A stretch of 64,000 nucleotides of DNA, from the NCBI GenBank assembly GCA_032881465.1, contig CP126168.1:1426001-1490000 (forward strand). Reading direction: 5' to 3'. The stretch is from Parvibaculaceae bacterium PLY_AMNH_Bact1 (GTDB lineage Bacteria; Pseudomonadota; Alphaproteobacteria; Parvibaculales; Parvibaculaceae). Below the pieces are notes generated by a model. It ran no database searches. It was not told the origin of the DNA and was given only the letters and a program-made list of their open reading frames with translations. Positions 26,693 through 37,324 of this stretch are shown here, one piece after another (the first letter of the stretch is position 1; every line of letters starts with the position of its first letter). The translations under genes were made by a program, and so were the position numbers.

Positions 26693-29068
26693 ATGAGGCG
26701 TATGACGCGAATGACGGATATGAGATATAGTCTCCTGACGACAACGATGCTGCCACTTGTATGTGCCTGTTCGCTGATTGGTGCTGCTTTAGTGACGCCT
26801 GGAGCTCATGCTGCGGAACCCACAATTGGCTCATTTCAATTGGCGGCCAATGACGTCATTTCCAGCATTGTCGTTGAAGGAAACCAGCGGATCGAAGCTG
26901 AGACCGTTCGTTCGTATATGGCCTTTAAGCAGGGTGATGTGTACGACGACGAGAAAGTTGACCAATCGCTGAAAACGCTTTTCGGGACCAGCCTATTTGC
27001 GGACGTGACGATCCGCCGGGAAGGCGATCGACTAATCGTTGCGGTTGCTGAGAACCCCGTCATCAACCGTGTTGCGTTTGAGGGCAACAGCGCGGTGAAC
27101 GATGATGCGCTTGATACCGAGGTACAGCTCAAGCCGCGTACGATCTACACGAGAGCGAAAGTTCAAAGCGATGTTCAGCGCATAGTGGACGTCATGCGCC
27201 GGTCTGGTCGCTTCTCTGCGACAGTTGAACCAAAAGTAATCCAGCTTCCTCAGAACCGCGTTGACTTGGTTTTTGAGATTGATGAGGGACCTGTTACCAA
27301 AATTGGTGGCATCAACTTCATAGGCAACAGGGAATTTTCCGACGGTCGATTGCGCGAAGTTATTGCGACCTCGCAGTCCGCTTGGTGGAAATTTCTATCA
27401 AGCTCAGACAATTACGACCCTGACCGACTTGCATTTGACCGAGAGCTTTTGAGGCGCCACTACCTTTCAGAAGGGTTTGCTGATTTTCAGGTCGTCTCAG
27501 CGGTCGCTGACTTAAGCCGCGACGGAGAAGAGTTTTTCATTACCTTCACAGTGGAGGAGGGAGAGCAATATACGTTCGGACCTTCCCAGGTGACGACGGA
27601 GCTGGATAAGCTCAATGTTGAAAAGCTGAACTCTCTGATCCTGACAATTGAGGGCGACACTTATAACGCGGGCTTGATCGATAAAACGGTCGACGCATTG
27701 ACATTTGAGGCGGGCACTAAAGGGTATGCGTTCTCAGAAGTCCGCCCGCGCGTTAGCCGTGACAAGGAAACTCTCAGTGCGGCGGTTACCTATCGCATCA
27801 CTGAGGGACCCCGCGCGTATGTCGAGCGCATCAATATTGATGGAAATCTGCGAACTCTCGACCGGGTTATTCGCCGCGAAATGAGAATGGCCGAAGGAGA
27901 CGCGTTTAACCGTGTCTTGTTGGAAAGATCAGAGAAGTCTATTCGGGCGCTTGGTTTCTTTTCCGCAGTTGAAGTGACCGAGGAACCAGGCTCCGCACCA
28001 GACCAGACAATTATCAATGTTGCTGTTCAGGAACAATCTACCGGTGAGTTGTCACTCGGCTTTGGGTTTTCCTCTACTGACAGTGCACTTGCAGACATCA
28101 GTCTCACCGAGCGGAACTTTATGGGTAAGGGACAGCTTCTGAGGTTGAGACTTGCTCTATCAGGGACAAGCCAACAGATTGACCTGAGATTCACGGAACC
28201 CTATTTCCTTGGGCGAGACTTGGTTGCGGGTGTTGACGTTTTCGGTGTTGAAAATGATTTCCAGGATGAGTCTGGTTTTGACGAACGCGTGACTGGTATT
28301 GGCTTCCGATTTGGTTTCCCGTTGTCGGAGAATGGGCGCATTTTGACCAGATACGCTCTAAGACAGGAAGAAATTCTGAATATTCGGCGCTCTGGATCGA
28401 ACAGTGCTGGTGGCCTTGTAAATGATCGGAAATCGCTGCGATCATCTGTTGGATACACTTACTATCTTGATCGGAGAAATGATCCAGTCGAACCAACAGG
28501 TGGTTGGGATTTTGAGATTGACCAGGAGTTCGCTGGTGTAGGCGGTGATATTCGATACATCCGCGCGGAGGTTACCGGCCGAGTGTATTATGAAATCACA
28601 GAAGAGTTCCTCGCGAGCTTGCGCGTGAAGACAGGTGGCATTGAGGGTATCGGTCAGGATGTGATTATTTCAGACCGCATCTTCATTGGGGGATCAGATT
28701 TCCGGGGGTTTGAACGCTCTGGTATTGGCCCTCGTGATTTGGTATCTGGTAACTCACTTGGATCGCAGCTCTTTGCGATCGGTAGTGTGGAAGTGACCTT
28801 TCCAAATTTCCTACCTGAGGCATTGGATATTACAACCAGCCTCTTCACAGACTTTGGTGTGGTGGGCAATGCCGACCAACAGGATGGTATTTTCAATGGC
28901 TTCCCTGTGGACGCCGAGGATGATTTGGCACCTAGGGTTACTGCCGGTCTCAGCATCTATTGGCAATCTCCATTTGGTCCGGTCAGGGTCGATTTGAGCC
29001 AAGCGATCCGGAAAGAAGACTACGATAAGACAGAGTCCTTTAGGTTCTCAGCGGGTACGCGTTTCTAA
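26693..29068 (+). CDS. bamA: Outer membrane protein assembly factor BamA
   Basis: BamA is the central Omp85 protein that inserts beta-barrels into the outer membrane. The 791-residue precursor has a signal peptide (cleavage near AHA-AEP, about residue 42), five POTRA repeats, then a 16-strand barrel. The loop-6 motif is present as GSDFRGFERSG, and the last residue is Phe. Several Met codons occur near the start. The first, at 26693, has GAGGA 8 nt upstream. Skp follows after 16 nt. Confidence 0.96.
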   Translation: MRRMTRMTDMRYSLLTTTMLPLVCACSLIGAALVTPGAHAAEPTIGSFQLAANDVISSIVVEGNQRIEAETVRSYMAFKQGDVYDDEKVDQSLKTLFGTSLFADVTIRREGDRLIVAVAENPVINRVAFEGNSAVNDDALDTEVQLKPRTIYTRAKVQSDVQRIVDVMRRSGRFSATVEPKVIQLPQNRVDLVFEIDEGPVTKIGGINFIGNREFSDGRLREVIATSQSAWWKFLSSSDNYDPDRLAFDRELLRRHYLSEGFADFQVVSAVADLSRDGEEFFITFTVEEGEQYTFGPSQVTTELDKLNVEKLNSLILTIEGDTYNAGLIDKTVDALTFEAGTKGYAFSEVRPRVSRDKETLSAAVTYRITEGPRAYVERINIDGNLRTLDRVIRREMRMAEGDAFNRVLLERSEKSIRALGFFSAVEVTEEPGSAPDQTIINVAVQEQSTGELSLGFGFSSTDSALADISLTERNFMGKGQLLRLRLALSGTSQQIDLRFTEPYFLGRDLVAGVDVFGVENDFQDESGFDERVTGIGFRFGFPLSENGRILTRYALRQEEILNIRRSGSNSAGGLVNDRKSLRSSVGYTYYLDRRNDPVEPTGGWDFEIDQEFAGVGGDIRYIRAEVTGRVYYEITEEFLASLRVKTGGIEGIGQDVIISDRIFIGGSDFRGFERSGIGPRDLVSGNSLGSQLFAIGSVEVTFPNFLPEALDITTSLFTDFGVVGNADQQDGIFNGFPVDAEDDLAPRVTAGLSIYWQSPFGPVRVDLSQAIRKEDYDKTESFRFSAGTRF

Positions 29069-29084
29069 TTCAACGGAAAAAAGT

Positions 29085-29681
29085 ATGATGTATTTCTTTA
29101 AGGCAGCAAAACAGTTTGCCGCGATCTTCACTGTGATGTCCGCTGTTGCGATCATGCAGGTGAGTACCAGCACTCCCGCCCATGCGGAGAAAGTTCCAAC
29201 GATCATTTTGATCGTAGACATGGCTGGATTGTTTACTGATTCAGAGGTAGGGCAAGATGTTTCGCGCCAGGTGCAGGAGTTGGCGTCTACGCTGCAACAG
29301 GAAGATCTGACGACAAGACAGGCACTCGCCGCAGAAGCGGAAAGCATTGGCCAGCAACGGGCAAATTTTTCCCCTGAGGAACTGCAGGCAAAAGTGAACG
29401 ATATCCAGCTGCGACAGCAAACACACGTTCAAAAGATCGCAGTACGGCAGCAAGCAATTCAGCGTGGGCGGGCTCAAGCAAACAGTCAGATCGCTGAAGT
29501 GATTAAGCCGATTTTCAGCGAGCTTCTACAAAAGCACAATGCTGGCCTTTTGATCGACCAGGCAAATGTTCTAGCCGGTGGCCTGGACCTGAACATCACA
29601 TCTGAAGCCATGGCCCTCTTAAACCAACGCCTTACGAAGGTGACGGTTACGCCGGTAAGTGGCGAAACGAACGGCCAATAG
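29085..29681 (+). CDS. skp: OmpH/Skp family periplasmic chaperone
   Basis: This is a periplasmic holdase for outer-membrane proteins on their way to BamA. The 198-residue precursor has a signal peptide ending at AHA (about residue 33). A long Gln-rich coiled coil (residues ~60-145), as in the Skp tentacles, sits between the short beta strands that form the trimer core (IILIVDMAGLF and the AGLLIDQANVL segment). Two consecutive ATGs exist and the first is used. Its place between bamA and lpxD is the standard context. Confidence 0.9.
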   Translation: MMYFFKAAKQFAAIFTVMSAVAIMQVSTSTPAHAEKVPTIILIVDMAGLFTDSEVGQDVSRQVQELASTLQQEDLTTRQALAAEAESIGQQRANFSPEELQAKVNDIQLRQQTHVQKIAVRQQAIQRGRAQANSQIAEVIKPIFSELLQKHNAGLLIDQANVLAGGLDLNITSEAMALLNQRLTKVTVTPVSGETNGQ

Positions 29682-29714
29682 CCTCACTCTGAAAGACGGG
29701 GACCTGAAGGAACT

Positions 29715-30767
29715 ATGGCTGATCCACGCTTCTTTGAAAGAGAAGGCCCGTTTTCATTGGGCGAATTGGCGTCGCGGATAGAAGCATCCGTGCATGAGAA
29801 GTCTGACGAAACTATCTCGATCGTTGATGTGGCGCCACTCGACAAAGCCGGGCAGGACGAGATTGCGTTTCTCGACAATCCGAAATATGTCGCGGCCTTC
29901 GAAGCAACTAAGGCTAGTGCATGTATCGTCGGCAGCAAGTTTGTTGATAAGGCCCCTGACGGCATCGCACTGTTGGTAAGCGATCAACCGTATAGGTCTT
30001 ACGCACTTGCTGCACAGTGCTTCTATCCAACAAGTTGTCGCCCATCAGATACCTTTGGGGATGCGTCGGTGGTGAGTGCCGCGGCGCACGTGCACCCTTC
30101 CGCCAAGGTGGGGGAAGGAGTGACGATTGAGCCGGGCGCTGTTGTCAGCGCAGATTGCGAAGTTGGGGCCGGGGCTGTGATTGCCTCCGGTGCCATCGTG
30201 ACCAAGGGCTGCACCGTTGGGCGAGATAGCTACATCGGAGCGGGCGTCACCATATCCCATGCTCACATCGGGGATCGTGTCATTGTTCACCCTGGTGTTC
30301 GTATCGGACAGGACGGTTTTGGGTTTGCAATGGGGTTGCCTACCCATGAAAAAATCCCACAACTCGGGCGGGTAATTGTACAGGATGATGTAGAGATCGG
30401 TGCGAACACCACGATAGATCGAGGTGCTGGGCCTGACACAATCGTTGGTGCTGGAACAAAGATCGATAACTTGGTTCAGATTGGCCACAATGTCGTCATA
30501 GGCCAGGGGTGTATTATCGTCGCTCAATGTGGCCTGTCGGGGAGCGGTGAGTTTGGCGACTATGTCGCGCTTGGAGCGCGCGTCGGCACGATTGGTCACA
30601 TCAAGATTGGCGATGGCGTTCAGATTGCGGCGCGGTCAAGTGTCATTCATGACATTCCTACGGGCGAGCGTTGGGGCGGCACACCCGCAAAGCCTGTAAG
30701 GGAATGGCAGCGCGAGCTGATAGCGTTGCAGCGGATGGCGAAAGAGTATGGGAAAAAGAAGGGCTAG
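29715..30767 (+). CDS. lpxD: UDP-3-O-(3-hydroxyacyl)glucosamine N-acyltransferase
   Basis: This is the third step of lipid A synthesis, N-acylation of UDP-3-O-acylglucosamine. It has an N-terminal uridine-binding domain followed by a left-handed beta helix of hexapeptide repeats (from about residue 115). The catalytic-site region is recognisable in NLVQIGHNVVIGQG, and GFGFAMGLPTHEKIPQLG is typical of LpxD. It is 350 residues long with a GAAGGAA ribosome site. It is followed by fabZ after 57 nt. Confidence 0.95.
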   Translation: MADPRFFEREGPFSLGELASRIEASVHEKSDETISIVDVAPLDKAGQDEIAFLDNPKYVAAFEATKASACIVGSKFVDKAPDGIALLVSDQPYRSYALAAQCFYPTSCRPSDTFGDASVVSAAAHVHPSAKVGEGVTIEPGAVVSADCEVGAGAVIASGAIVTKGCTVGRDSYIGAGVTISHAHIGDRVIVHPGVRIGQDGFGFAMGLPTHEKIPQLGRVIVQDDVEIGANTTIDRGAGPDTIVGAGTKIDNLVQIGHNVVIGQGCIIVAQCGLSGSGEFGDYVALGARVGTIGHIKIGDGVQIAARSSVIHDIPTGERWGGTPAKPVREWQRELIALQRMAKEYGKKKG

Positions 30768-30824
30768 GGTGTTAAGCACTAGCCTATCGTTCGAAGAGGA
30801 CGGTTTAGGTTTGGAAACAGGGAT

Positions 30825-31322
30825 ATGACTGAGACGGCAAACGAAGTGGAAGGCAGTGGTGGGGTCAGTTTGGATTCTGCCGATGTAAACCGAGTGATGG
30901 AACTGCTTCCCCATCGCTATCCGATGCTATTAATCGATAAGATCCGCGACATGAACGGGTGTGAATCGGCGGTCGGAGTCAAGAATGTCACGATCAACGA
31001 TCCCTATTTTCAAGGACACTTTCCAGGCCACCCGGTCTTTCCCGGCGTACTTATTGTTGAAGCCATGGCTCAGACGGCTGGCGCACTTGTGATCCATGGG
31101 ACAGAAGGCGACGCCGGGAAGAAAATCGTTTACTTCATGGCGATTGATAAAGCGAAGTTCCGCAAACCCGTTGTGCCCGGTGATCAGTTGGAGCTGCATG
31201 TATCAAAATTGCAGAACCGCGGGCCGGTTTGGAAGTTCCGTGGAATTGCGAAAGTGGATGGGGTCGTTGTTGCTGAAGCTGATTATGCGGCCATGATCCG
31301 CGACGCGGAAGAGGGCGAATGA
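30825..31322 (+). CDS. fabZ: 3-hydroxyacyl-ACP dehydratase FabZ
   Basis: This is a hot-dog fold dehydratase of type II fatty acid synthesis. It competes with LpxA/LpxD for 3-hydroxyacyl-ACP. The 165-residue protein has the N-terminal [13 protein letters not shown] and the active site [25 protein letters not shown], with the catalytic His and Glu. The stop overlaps the lpxA start by 4 nt, so the two are translationally coupled. Confidence 0.96.
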   Translation: MTETANEVEGSGGVSLDSADVNRVMELLPHRYPMLLIDKIRDMNGCESAVGVKNVTINDPYFQGHFPGHPVFPGVLIVEAMAQTAGALVIHGTEGDAGKKIVYFMAIDKAKFRKPVVPGDQLELHVSKLQNRGPVWKFRGIAKVDGVVVAEADYAAMIRDAEEGE

Positions 31323-32119
31323 CCCAAGTACACGAAACAGCAATCGTTGATGCATCCGCCGAGCTGGCATCTGATGTTGTTGTCGGGCCATACTCAATCA
31401 TCGGCCCCCGTGTCCGCCTGGCAGAGAGTGTCAAACTCCACTCTCATGTTGTGGTGGATGGAAAAACCAGTGTTGGTGCCCGTACCGAGATTTTCCCCTT
31501 TGCCTCAATCGGGCAGCCACCTCAAGACCTCAAATATGAGGGGGAGGAGAGCGAGCTTATCGTCGGATCAGACAATATGATCCGAGAGCATGTGACAATG
31601 AACTCAGGGACCGAGGGTGGCGGACTGGTAACTGAGGTGGGGAATAACTGTGCTTTTCTGACAGGCGCGCATGTGGGACACGATACAAAGGTTGGAAATG
31701 GTGTAGTTCTTTCCAACAATGTCATGCTTGCAGGTCATTGCATCATTGATGATTTCGTCATCGTGAGCGGCGGCGCTGGTGTGCATCAGTTTACGCGTAT
31801 CGGGAAACATTCTTTCATTGGCGGCATGAGTGGCGTCGAAAACGATGTCATTCCGTATGGCATGGTCCTGGGAAACCGGGCGCGCCTCGCAGGTTTGAAC
31901 GTGATTGGCATGAAACGGCGCGGCTTTGAGCGGGAACAGATACATGCGTTGCGGGCTGCCTATCGAATGCTCTTCGCGGAAGAGGGGACGCTTCGCGAGC
32001 GCGTCGAGGATGTTGCAGCTCTCTTCAACGAACAGCAAGATGTGATGGATATCATTGACTTCATCAAAGATGAGACAAGCAGGTCCATCTGCATGCCACG
32101 CGCTTCGACAGATGACTAA
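31319..32119 (+). CDS. lpxA: UDP-N-acetylglucosamine acyltransferase
   Basis: This is the first committed acylation of lipid A synthesis. The 266-residue protein is almost entirely hexapeptide repeats forming a left-handed helix. The catalytic His is in [14 protein letters not shown]. The C-terminal helical part [20 protein letters not shown] is diagnostic. The start ATG overlaps the fabZ stop. Confidence 0.96.
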   Translation: MTQVHETAIVDASAELASDVVVGPYSIIGPRVRLAESVKLHSHVVVDGKTSVGARTEIFPFASIGQPPQDLKYEGEESELIVGSDNMIREHVTMNSGTEGGGLVTEVGNNCAFLTGAHVGHDTKVGNGVVLSNNVMLAGHCIIDDFVIVSGGAGVHQFTRIGKHSFIGGMSGVENDVIPYGMVLGNRARLAGLNVIGMKRRGFEREQIHALRAAYRMLFAEEGTLRERVEDVAALFNEQQDVMDIIDFIKDETSRSICMPRASTDD

Positions 32120-32142
32120 GGCGTAGAAAGCGCAGATCAGAA

Positions 32143-33000
32143 ATGAGCGCTGCACTTCCTGAGAAACCGACCCTCGGAATTATCGCGGGCGGGGGCCCAT
32201 TGCCGAGCATCGTTGCAGAAGCAGCTGTAACGAAGGGACGACCTGTATTCATAGTCGGCATCAAGGGATGGAGTGATCCAGCGATTGCGGAGTTTCCCCA
32301 CGCCTGGGTTCGCTATGGGGCGTTGGGCAAGACAATTGAGCTGCTTAAACAAGCGCGTTGCCGAGATCTGGTCATGATCGGGCCATTGGACCGACCGACC
32401 TTTTTCAACTTCCGACCAGATATGACGATTTTGAAATCTATCGTGCGGGTGATTGGTTTGTTGCGACGCGGCGATGACGGTCTTCTCAGCGGTACAGTTA
32501 GGTATTTCGAGGAAACCCACGGGTTTCACATTCGTCCTGCTGAAGAGGTTGCTGCTGAACTTGTTGCGCCTGCGGGGTCATTGACGACGACGACTCCGTC
32601 TTTGGCGGATGAAACGGACATTCAAATGGCTGTTGAAATCGTTCGAGAACGAGGCGCAAAAGACTTGGGTCAGGGTGCGGTCGTGGCGAATGGACAGGTC
32701 CTCGCCGTCGAAGATAATGCAGGTACGGATGAAATGCTTGGGCGCGTTTCTAGGCTGCCCAGTAGGCCCGGAAGATCCGGCGTCCTGGTAAAACTCCCGA
32801 AACCGGGGCAGGAAAGGCGAGTTGACCTCCCTACTTTGGGGCTCACAACGGTCGAGAATGCGGCGGAGGCAGGGCTGGCAGGAATTGTCTATGAAGCTTC
32901 TGGCGCGCTGATAGCAAATGTTGATGGTGTTGGAAAACGCGCCGATGAATTGGGTTTATTTGTTGTCGGCCTTCCTGCTGGCGTTGGAGAGGGCGAGTGA
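32143..33000 (+). CDS. lpxI: UDP-2,3-diacylglucosamine pyrophosphatase LpxI
   Basis: This enzyme hydrolyses UDP-2,3-diacylglucosamine to lipid X. It is the alphaproteobacterial replacement for LpxH. The 285-residue protein starts with LGIIAGGGPLPSIVAEAA and has the C-terminal DUF1009 segment with GTDEMLGR and PKPGQERRVDLPTLGLTTVENA. The 4-nt GTGA overlap with lpxB shows coupling to the next step of the pathway. Confidence 0.94.
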   Translation: MSAALPEKPTLGIIAGGGPLPSIVAEAAVTKGRPVFIVGIKGWSDPAIAEFPHAWVRYGALGKTIELLKQARCRDLVMIGPLDRPTFFNFRPDMTILKSIVRVIGLLRRGDDGLLSGTVRYFEETHGFHIRPAEEVAAELVAPAGSLTTTTPSLADETDIQMAVEIVRERGAKDLGQGAVVANGQVLAVEDNAGTDEMLGRVSRLPSRPGRSGVLVKLPKPGQERRVDLPTLGLTTVENAAEAGLAGIVYEASGALIANVDGVGKRADELGLFVVGLPAGVGEGE

Positions 33001-34172
33001 CAGATCCTCATCACATTATGCTAGTCGTTGGTGAGACGTCAGGGGACACTTTGGGTGCCGCATTGATGACCTCGGTGCGCAATGTCCTTGGCGATAGAGT
33101 GCGCTTCTCAGGTGTAGGTGGGCCACGCATGGAGGCGGAGGGATTATCATCGATCTTCCCCATGACCGATATCGCCGTTATGGGGCCAAGGGAAGTGATA
33201 CCGCGCCTACCGCTGATTTTGCGGCGTATGTCAGAAACCACGCGTCATGCCGTGGAGACACGACCTGACTTGGTCGTCATTATTGACAGTCCGGACTTTA
33301 CCCATACGGTCGCAAAGCGGATCCACAGGAAAGCGCCTGAGATTCCCATCGCAAACTATGTATCGCCGAGTGTGTGGGCCTGGCGCCGCGGTCGTGCGAA
33401 AGCGATGGCGACCTACTTACGTAAAGTGCTTGCACTACTCCCCTTTGAGCCAGCCTTCTTTCGTGCCGAGGCCGGACTGGATTGTGAGTATGTGGGACAC
33501 CCTGCAATTGAGAAGATAGCATCGTCTGAAGAGGGCAGAGCTTTTCGCGAGCAAAAGGGAATCGCGGCAGACGCTCCGGTATTGCTTGCGCTGCCGGGCA
33601 GCCGCACGAATGAAGTAAAGCGCCTTATTGGACTTATGGGAGAGACCGTGGCGCAGGTGGCAGCACATCACGAAGGCCTGAGCGTTGTTATCCCCGTTGT
33701 ACCCCATGTCGAGGATCTCGTTGTCGAAGCTGTGAAAGACTGGCCGGTGGAGCCTGTTTTGGCTTTCGGTGACGAAGAGAAACGCGGTGCGTTTGCAGCG
33801 GCGACCGCCGCAATCGCGGCATCGGGCACCGTGTCTCTGGAGTTGGGGCTTGCCGGAATTCCTATGGTGGTGGCCTACAAAATCGACCCCGTTGCCGCCT
33901 GGAGTGTTTCAAGGTTTCTCAAGGTGCCGACGGTTGTTCTGGTCAATTTGATATTGGACCGACCGGCCGTGAAGGAGTTTTTGCAAGACCACTGCAAATC
34001 TGAGGACTTAAGCGCAGCCCTTATTCCACTCATCGGCGATACCGAAGAACGCAGGCAAGCACTCGTCGATCTTGCGGAGATGCGTGATCTCATGGGCGTT
34101 GGCGGCCCGAGCCCTAGCACGCGCGCTGCAAATGTTGTGTTGGAAATGCTGGGCGAAAAGCCTGCCGCATAA
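32997..34172 (+). CDS. lpxB: Lipid-A-disaccharide synthase
   Basis: GT19 glycosyltransferase that joins lipid X to UDP-2,3-diacylglucosamine. The 391-residue protein has the N-terminal VVGETSGDTLGA, the YVSPSVWAWRRGRAKAM motif and the ASGTVSLELGL motif of the family. The start is a GTG overlapping the lpxI stop. It is the last gene of the outer-membrane/lipid A block. A strong terminator begins 2 nt after its stop codon. Confidence 0.96.
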   Translation: MTDPHHIMLVVGETSGDTLGAALMTSVRNVLGDRVRFSGVGGPRMEAEGLSSIFPMTDIAVMGPREVIPRLPLILRRMSETTRHAVETRPDLVVIIDSPDFTHTVAKRIHRKAPEIPIANYVSPSVWAWRRGRAKAMATYLRKVLALLPFEPAFFRAEAGLDCEYVGHPAIEKIASSEEGRAFREQKGIAADAPVLLALPGSRTNEVKRLIGLMGETVAQVAAHHEGLSVVIPVVPHVEDLVVEAVKDWPVEPVLAFGDEEKRGAFAAATAAIAASGTVSLELGLAGIPMVVAYKIDPVAAWSVSRFLKVPTVVLVNLILDRPAVKEFLQDHCKSEDLSAALIPLIGDTEERRQALVDLAEMRDLMGVGGPSPSTRAANVVLEMLGEKPAA

Positions 34173-34173
34173 A

Positions 34174-34207
34174 AAAGGCGCTTGCCCGATTGGGAAGCGC
34201 CTTTCTT
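34174..34207 (+). terminator. Intrinsic terminator after lpxB, bidirectional with gltA
   Basis: The stem AAAGGCGCTT/AAGCGCCTTT (34174-34183 with 34195-34204) has an inner CCC-GATT-GGG, flanked by A-rich and T-rich sequence. This gives U-runs in both directions. It separates the convergent lpxB and gltA genes. Confidence 0.85.
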
Positions 34208-34226
34208 AGATCTATGTCAGTGCCGT

Positions 34227-35540
34227 TTATCGCTTGGCAACGTCGACATAGTCCCGGCTTGGGGCGCCATTGTAGAGCTGGCGTGGGCGGCCAATCCGCT
34301 GCTCAGGATCGCGGACCATTTCATTCCATTGCGCAACCCAGCCTGTTGTCCGTGCAAGCGCGAACAGGACTGTAAACATGGTTGTTGGGAAGCCGAGGGC
34401 TTTCAGCGTAATACCGGAATAGAAGTCGATATTTGGATAGAGCTTCTTCTCGATGAAGTATTCATCGCTCAGCGCAATCTTTTCAAGCTCCATCGCAACG
34501 TCCAGAAGTGGATCGTCTTTGATGCCCAGCTCCTTCAGGACCTCATGACACGCCTGCTGCATGACGGTTGCCCGTGGGTCATAGTTTTTGTAGACCCGGT
34601 GACCAAAGCCCATCAGACGGAAAGGATCGTCCTTGTCCTTGGCTTTCGCCACATATTCTGGAATGCGGTCAACAGACCCAATTTCCTCCAACATATTTAG
34701 TGCAGCTTCATTGGCACCACCATGCGCAGGGCCCCAGAGGCAGGCAATGCCCGCTGCGATGCAGGCGAAAGGATTAGCCCCAGAGGAGCCAGCAAGACGT
34801 ACAGTTGATGTGGACGCGTTTTGCTCGTGATCAGCATGGAGAATGAAGATCTTATCCATTGCCTTCGCGATCACCGGGTTGACCTGATATTCCTCCGCAG
34901 GCACCGCAAAGCACATATGCATGAAGTTTTCAGCATAGCCGAGGTCATTGCGTGGGTAGACGACCGGTTGGCCGATTGAATATTTGTAAGCCATGGCAGC
35001 GATTGTTGGGATTTTCGCAATCATGCGACGGCTAGCGACCATCCGCTGGTGCGGATCATTGATGTCCGTAGAGTCGTGGTAGAACGCAGAAAGTGCGCCG
35101 ACCATGCCGACCATAATGGACATTGGGTGGGCATCACGGCGGAAACCACGAACGAAATTCTGCATCTGCTCGTGGACCATCGTGTGATTGGTAATGGCCT
35201 TTTCGAACTCTGAGAATTCCTGCCCAGTCGGCAATTCGCCGTTCAGCAACAGATAGGCTGTTTCTAGGAAGTTCCCGCTATTAGCAAGTCCCTCAATTGG
35301 ATATCCCCGATAGAGAAGCTCGCCTTTGTCACCGTCAATATAGGTAATGTCGCTGTCACAGCTGGCAGTAGACGTAAACCCTGGGTCGAATGTGAAATAG
35401 CCTGACTGGCCATAGAGCTTACTGACGTCGATGGCGCGAGGTCCGACAACGCCTTGAAAGATGGGCAGGTCGTAGGATTCGCCGCCAACTTCGAGCTTGG
35501 CAGTTTCATTTGTTTGTCGTGCACTTCTATCTATCGTCAT
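34227..35540 (-). CDS. gltA: Citrate synthase (type II, hexameric form)
   Basis: Condenses acetyl-CoA and oxaloacetate in the TCA cycle. The 437-residue length and N-terminal beta domain are those of the NADH-sensitive type. Catalytic histidines are in [12 protein letters not shown] and [14 protein letters not shown], and the second segment also leads to the catalytic Asp. The ATG at 35540 is used. A GTG at 35561 with GGAGG 4 nt upstream would add seven residues and cannot be excluded. It is monocistronic and faces the terminator at 34174. Confidence 0.95.
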   Translation of the reverse strand: MTIDRSARQTNETAKLEVGGESYDLPIFQGVVGPRAIDVSKLYGQSGYFTFDPGFTSTASCDSDITYIDGDKGELLYRGYPIEGLANSGNFLETAYLLLNGELPTGQEFSEFEKAITNHTMVHEQMQNFVRGFRRDAHPMSIMVGMVGALSAFYHDSTDINDPHQRMVASRRMIAKIPTIAAMAYKYSIGQPVVYPRNDLGYAENFMHMCFAVPAEEYQVNPVIAKAMDKIFILHADHEQNASTSTVRLAGSSGANPFACIAAGIACLWGPAHGGANEAALNMLEEIGSVDRIPEYVAKAKDKDDPFRLMGFGHRVYKNYDPRATVMQQACHEVLKELGIKDDPLLDVAMELEKIALSDEYFIEKKLYPNIDFYSGITLKALGFPTTMFTVLFALARTTGWVAQWNEMVRDPEQRIGRPRQLYNGAPSRDYVDVAKR

Positions 35541-35660
35541 GGCGTTGACCTGTTCCTTCACTTGTCCTCCCGCCCCGGAAGGTATTGGCTCCGTTGGGCG
35601 AGAATGGTTGCGGCATTATAGATACCTGATGCAGTTCCGGCCACCGCCGGACGCATAGGC

Positions 35661-37085
35661 TTAAACTTGGTCTCGTATCCTCTCGATGGCTTCATCTCGG
35701 CCAAGTGATGCGAGTACGTCGTAAATTCCGGGTGAGACACTTCCGCCAGTCAGAGCAGCACGCAGCGGCTGCGCTACCTTACCCAGCTTGATGTCTTCGG
35801 CAGCAAGAAATTCTGTGATGGCGTTTTCCAGCCCCTCTGATGTCCATCCTGCCTCCGCAGGTAGCGCATCGGCGAGACGTCCCAAAACAATCCGGGCATC
35901 ATCTTTGAGAGCCTTCTTTGCTTTTCCGGTGAGTTCAAGCGGCCGGGACCGACGCAGATAATCGGCGCCCTCGGCAAGCTCGACCAGCGTCTTCGCGCGT
36001 TCCTTGAGGCCTGGCATTGCAGTTCGGAGGCGCTTTCGAAAAGTGCTGTCCTCTGTTGGCCAGTCTTCCAGCGTCTTCATTGTCGCAAGCGTCAAATCGG
36101 TCAGCCGATCATCATCAGCGAGCCGGATGTAATGTGCATTGAGGTTTTCGAGCTTCGCGAAATCAAACCGCGCCGGTGACTTGCCAATACTGTCCAGGTT
36201 GAACCATTCAATCGCCTGGTCAGTCGAGAAGATCTCGTCATCCCCGTGGCTCCAGCCAAGGCGGACCAGATAGTTCCGCATCGCTTCTGGCAGATAGCCC
36301 ATGTCCCGATAGGCTTCTGCGCCAAGGGCACCATGTCGTTTGGACAGTTTGGCACCATCAGAACCATGAATGAGTGGAACGTGAGAGAATATTGGTGGCG
36401 TCCACCCCAGCGCGTCATAAATCTGAGCCTGCCGCGCCGCATTGGTCAAATGGTCGTCGCCCCGAATGATGTGCGTAACTCCCATGTCGTGATCGTCGAC
36501 AACGACAGACAGCATATAGGTGGGGGTTCCGTCAGACCGGAGCAGGATGAGATCATCCAGTTGATCATTGTCAAAGGAGACATCACCCATGACCTGATCT
36601 TTGACCAGCGTTTTGCCTTCTTTCGGGGCTTTGAACCGCACGACATGCGCGACCCCATCAGGGGCGTCTGCAGCATCCTTCTCCCGCCAAGTGCCGTCAT
36701 AGCGCATCGGCCGGCCCTCTGAACGCGCTTTCTCCCGCATTTCTGTCAGCTCTTCGGGGGAGCAGTAACAATGATAGGCATCCCCCGACGCCAGCAGCTG
36801 CTGAACAATTTCAACATGCCTGGCCTGTTGGGCAAACTGATAAACCGGCTCATCATCCCACTCAAGGCCAAGCCAGGTCAGACCTGCAAAGATGGCATCA
36901 ATCGCCTCATCCGTTGAGCGCTCTCGATCCGTATCTTCAATCCGCATCAGGAATTTGCCGCCGTGATGACGCGCAAATAGCCAATTGAACAGCGCCGTTC
37001 GCGCTCCACCAATATGCAGGAAACCTGTTGGAGAGGGGGCAAAACGCGTTACGACTGTGTCAGATCCGCTCAAAGGTTCAATCAA
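35661..37085 (-). CDS. gltX: Glutamyl-tRNA synthetase
   Basis: Class I synthetase of 474 residues. The HIGH-type motif is [16 protein letters not shown] and the KMSKS-type motif is KLSKRHG. The only starts in frame are TTG codons (37085, or 37073), which is unusual for an essential gene. A 7-bp hairpin CGCGAGA-CATT-TCTCGCG lies just upstream. Alphaproteobacteria often carry two GltX paralogues and make Gln-tRNA through GatCAB, so this copy could be discriminating or non-discriminating. The sequence does not tell me which. Confidence 0.95.
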   Translation of the reverse strand: MIEPLSGSDTVVTRFAPSPTGFLHIGGARTALFNWLFARHHGGKFLMRIEDTDRERSTDEAIDAIFAGLTWLGLEWDDEPVYQFAQQARHVEIVQQLLASGDAYHCYCSPEELTEMREKARSEGRPMRYDGTWREKDAADAPDGVAHVVRFKAPKEGKTLVKDQVMGDVSFDNDQLDDLILLRSDGTPTYMLSVVVDDHDMGVTHIIRGDDHLTNAARQAQIYDALGWTPPIFSHVPLIHGSDGAKLSKRHGALGAEAYRDMGYLPEAMRNYLVRLGWSHGDDEIFSTDQAIEWFNLDSIGKSPARFDFAKLENLNAHYIRLADDDRLTDLTLATMKTLEDWPTEDSTFRKRLRTAMPGLKERAKTLVELAEGADYLRRSRPLELTGKAKKALKDDARIVLGRLADALPAEAGWTSEGLENAITEFLAAEDIKLGKVAQPLRAALTGGSVSPGIYDVLASLGRDEAIERIRDQV

Positions 37086-37098
37086 GCTCCGCTAACAT

Positions 37099-37116
37099 CG
37101 CGAGACATTTCTCGCG
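37099..37116 (-). other. Hairpin upstream of the gltX TTG start
   Basis: The perfect stem CGCGAGA/TCTCGCG has a 4-nt loop and lies 14-31 nt upstream of the TTG at 37085. On the minus strand it is followed at once by an ATG that opens a six-codon frame (37098-37078), overlapping the gltX start in another frame. It is a possible translational control element. Confidence 0.4.
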
Positions 37117-37324
37117 GTGGGGTGTGGTTCACAATATGGGCAAGCCGGGTCGGAAGACCGCTGGAAGGTGCGCCGGAAATGGAGACCCACAGGCTAAGTC
37201 GCCGCGAGGGAAATAGGACCCTTCGGCTGGGGTTCTTTAGCACATCACAGGCTCTGACCAAAGACCTGTTGATCATGACTTTTTCGCACAACCCTGCGAT
37301 TTTTCAGCCATACTCAATGGCGAA

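Noticed and set aside
34182-34700. 172-codon plus frame antisense to gltA
   Set aside because: It lies entirely opposite the conserved gltA coding sequence and starts inside the terminator.
37082-37291. 69-codon minus frame whose stop overlaps the gltX TTG start
   Set aside because: It has a TTG start without a ribosome site and low-complexity Arg/Ser content. The TTGA overlap with gltX is most likely chance.
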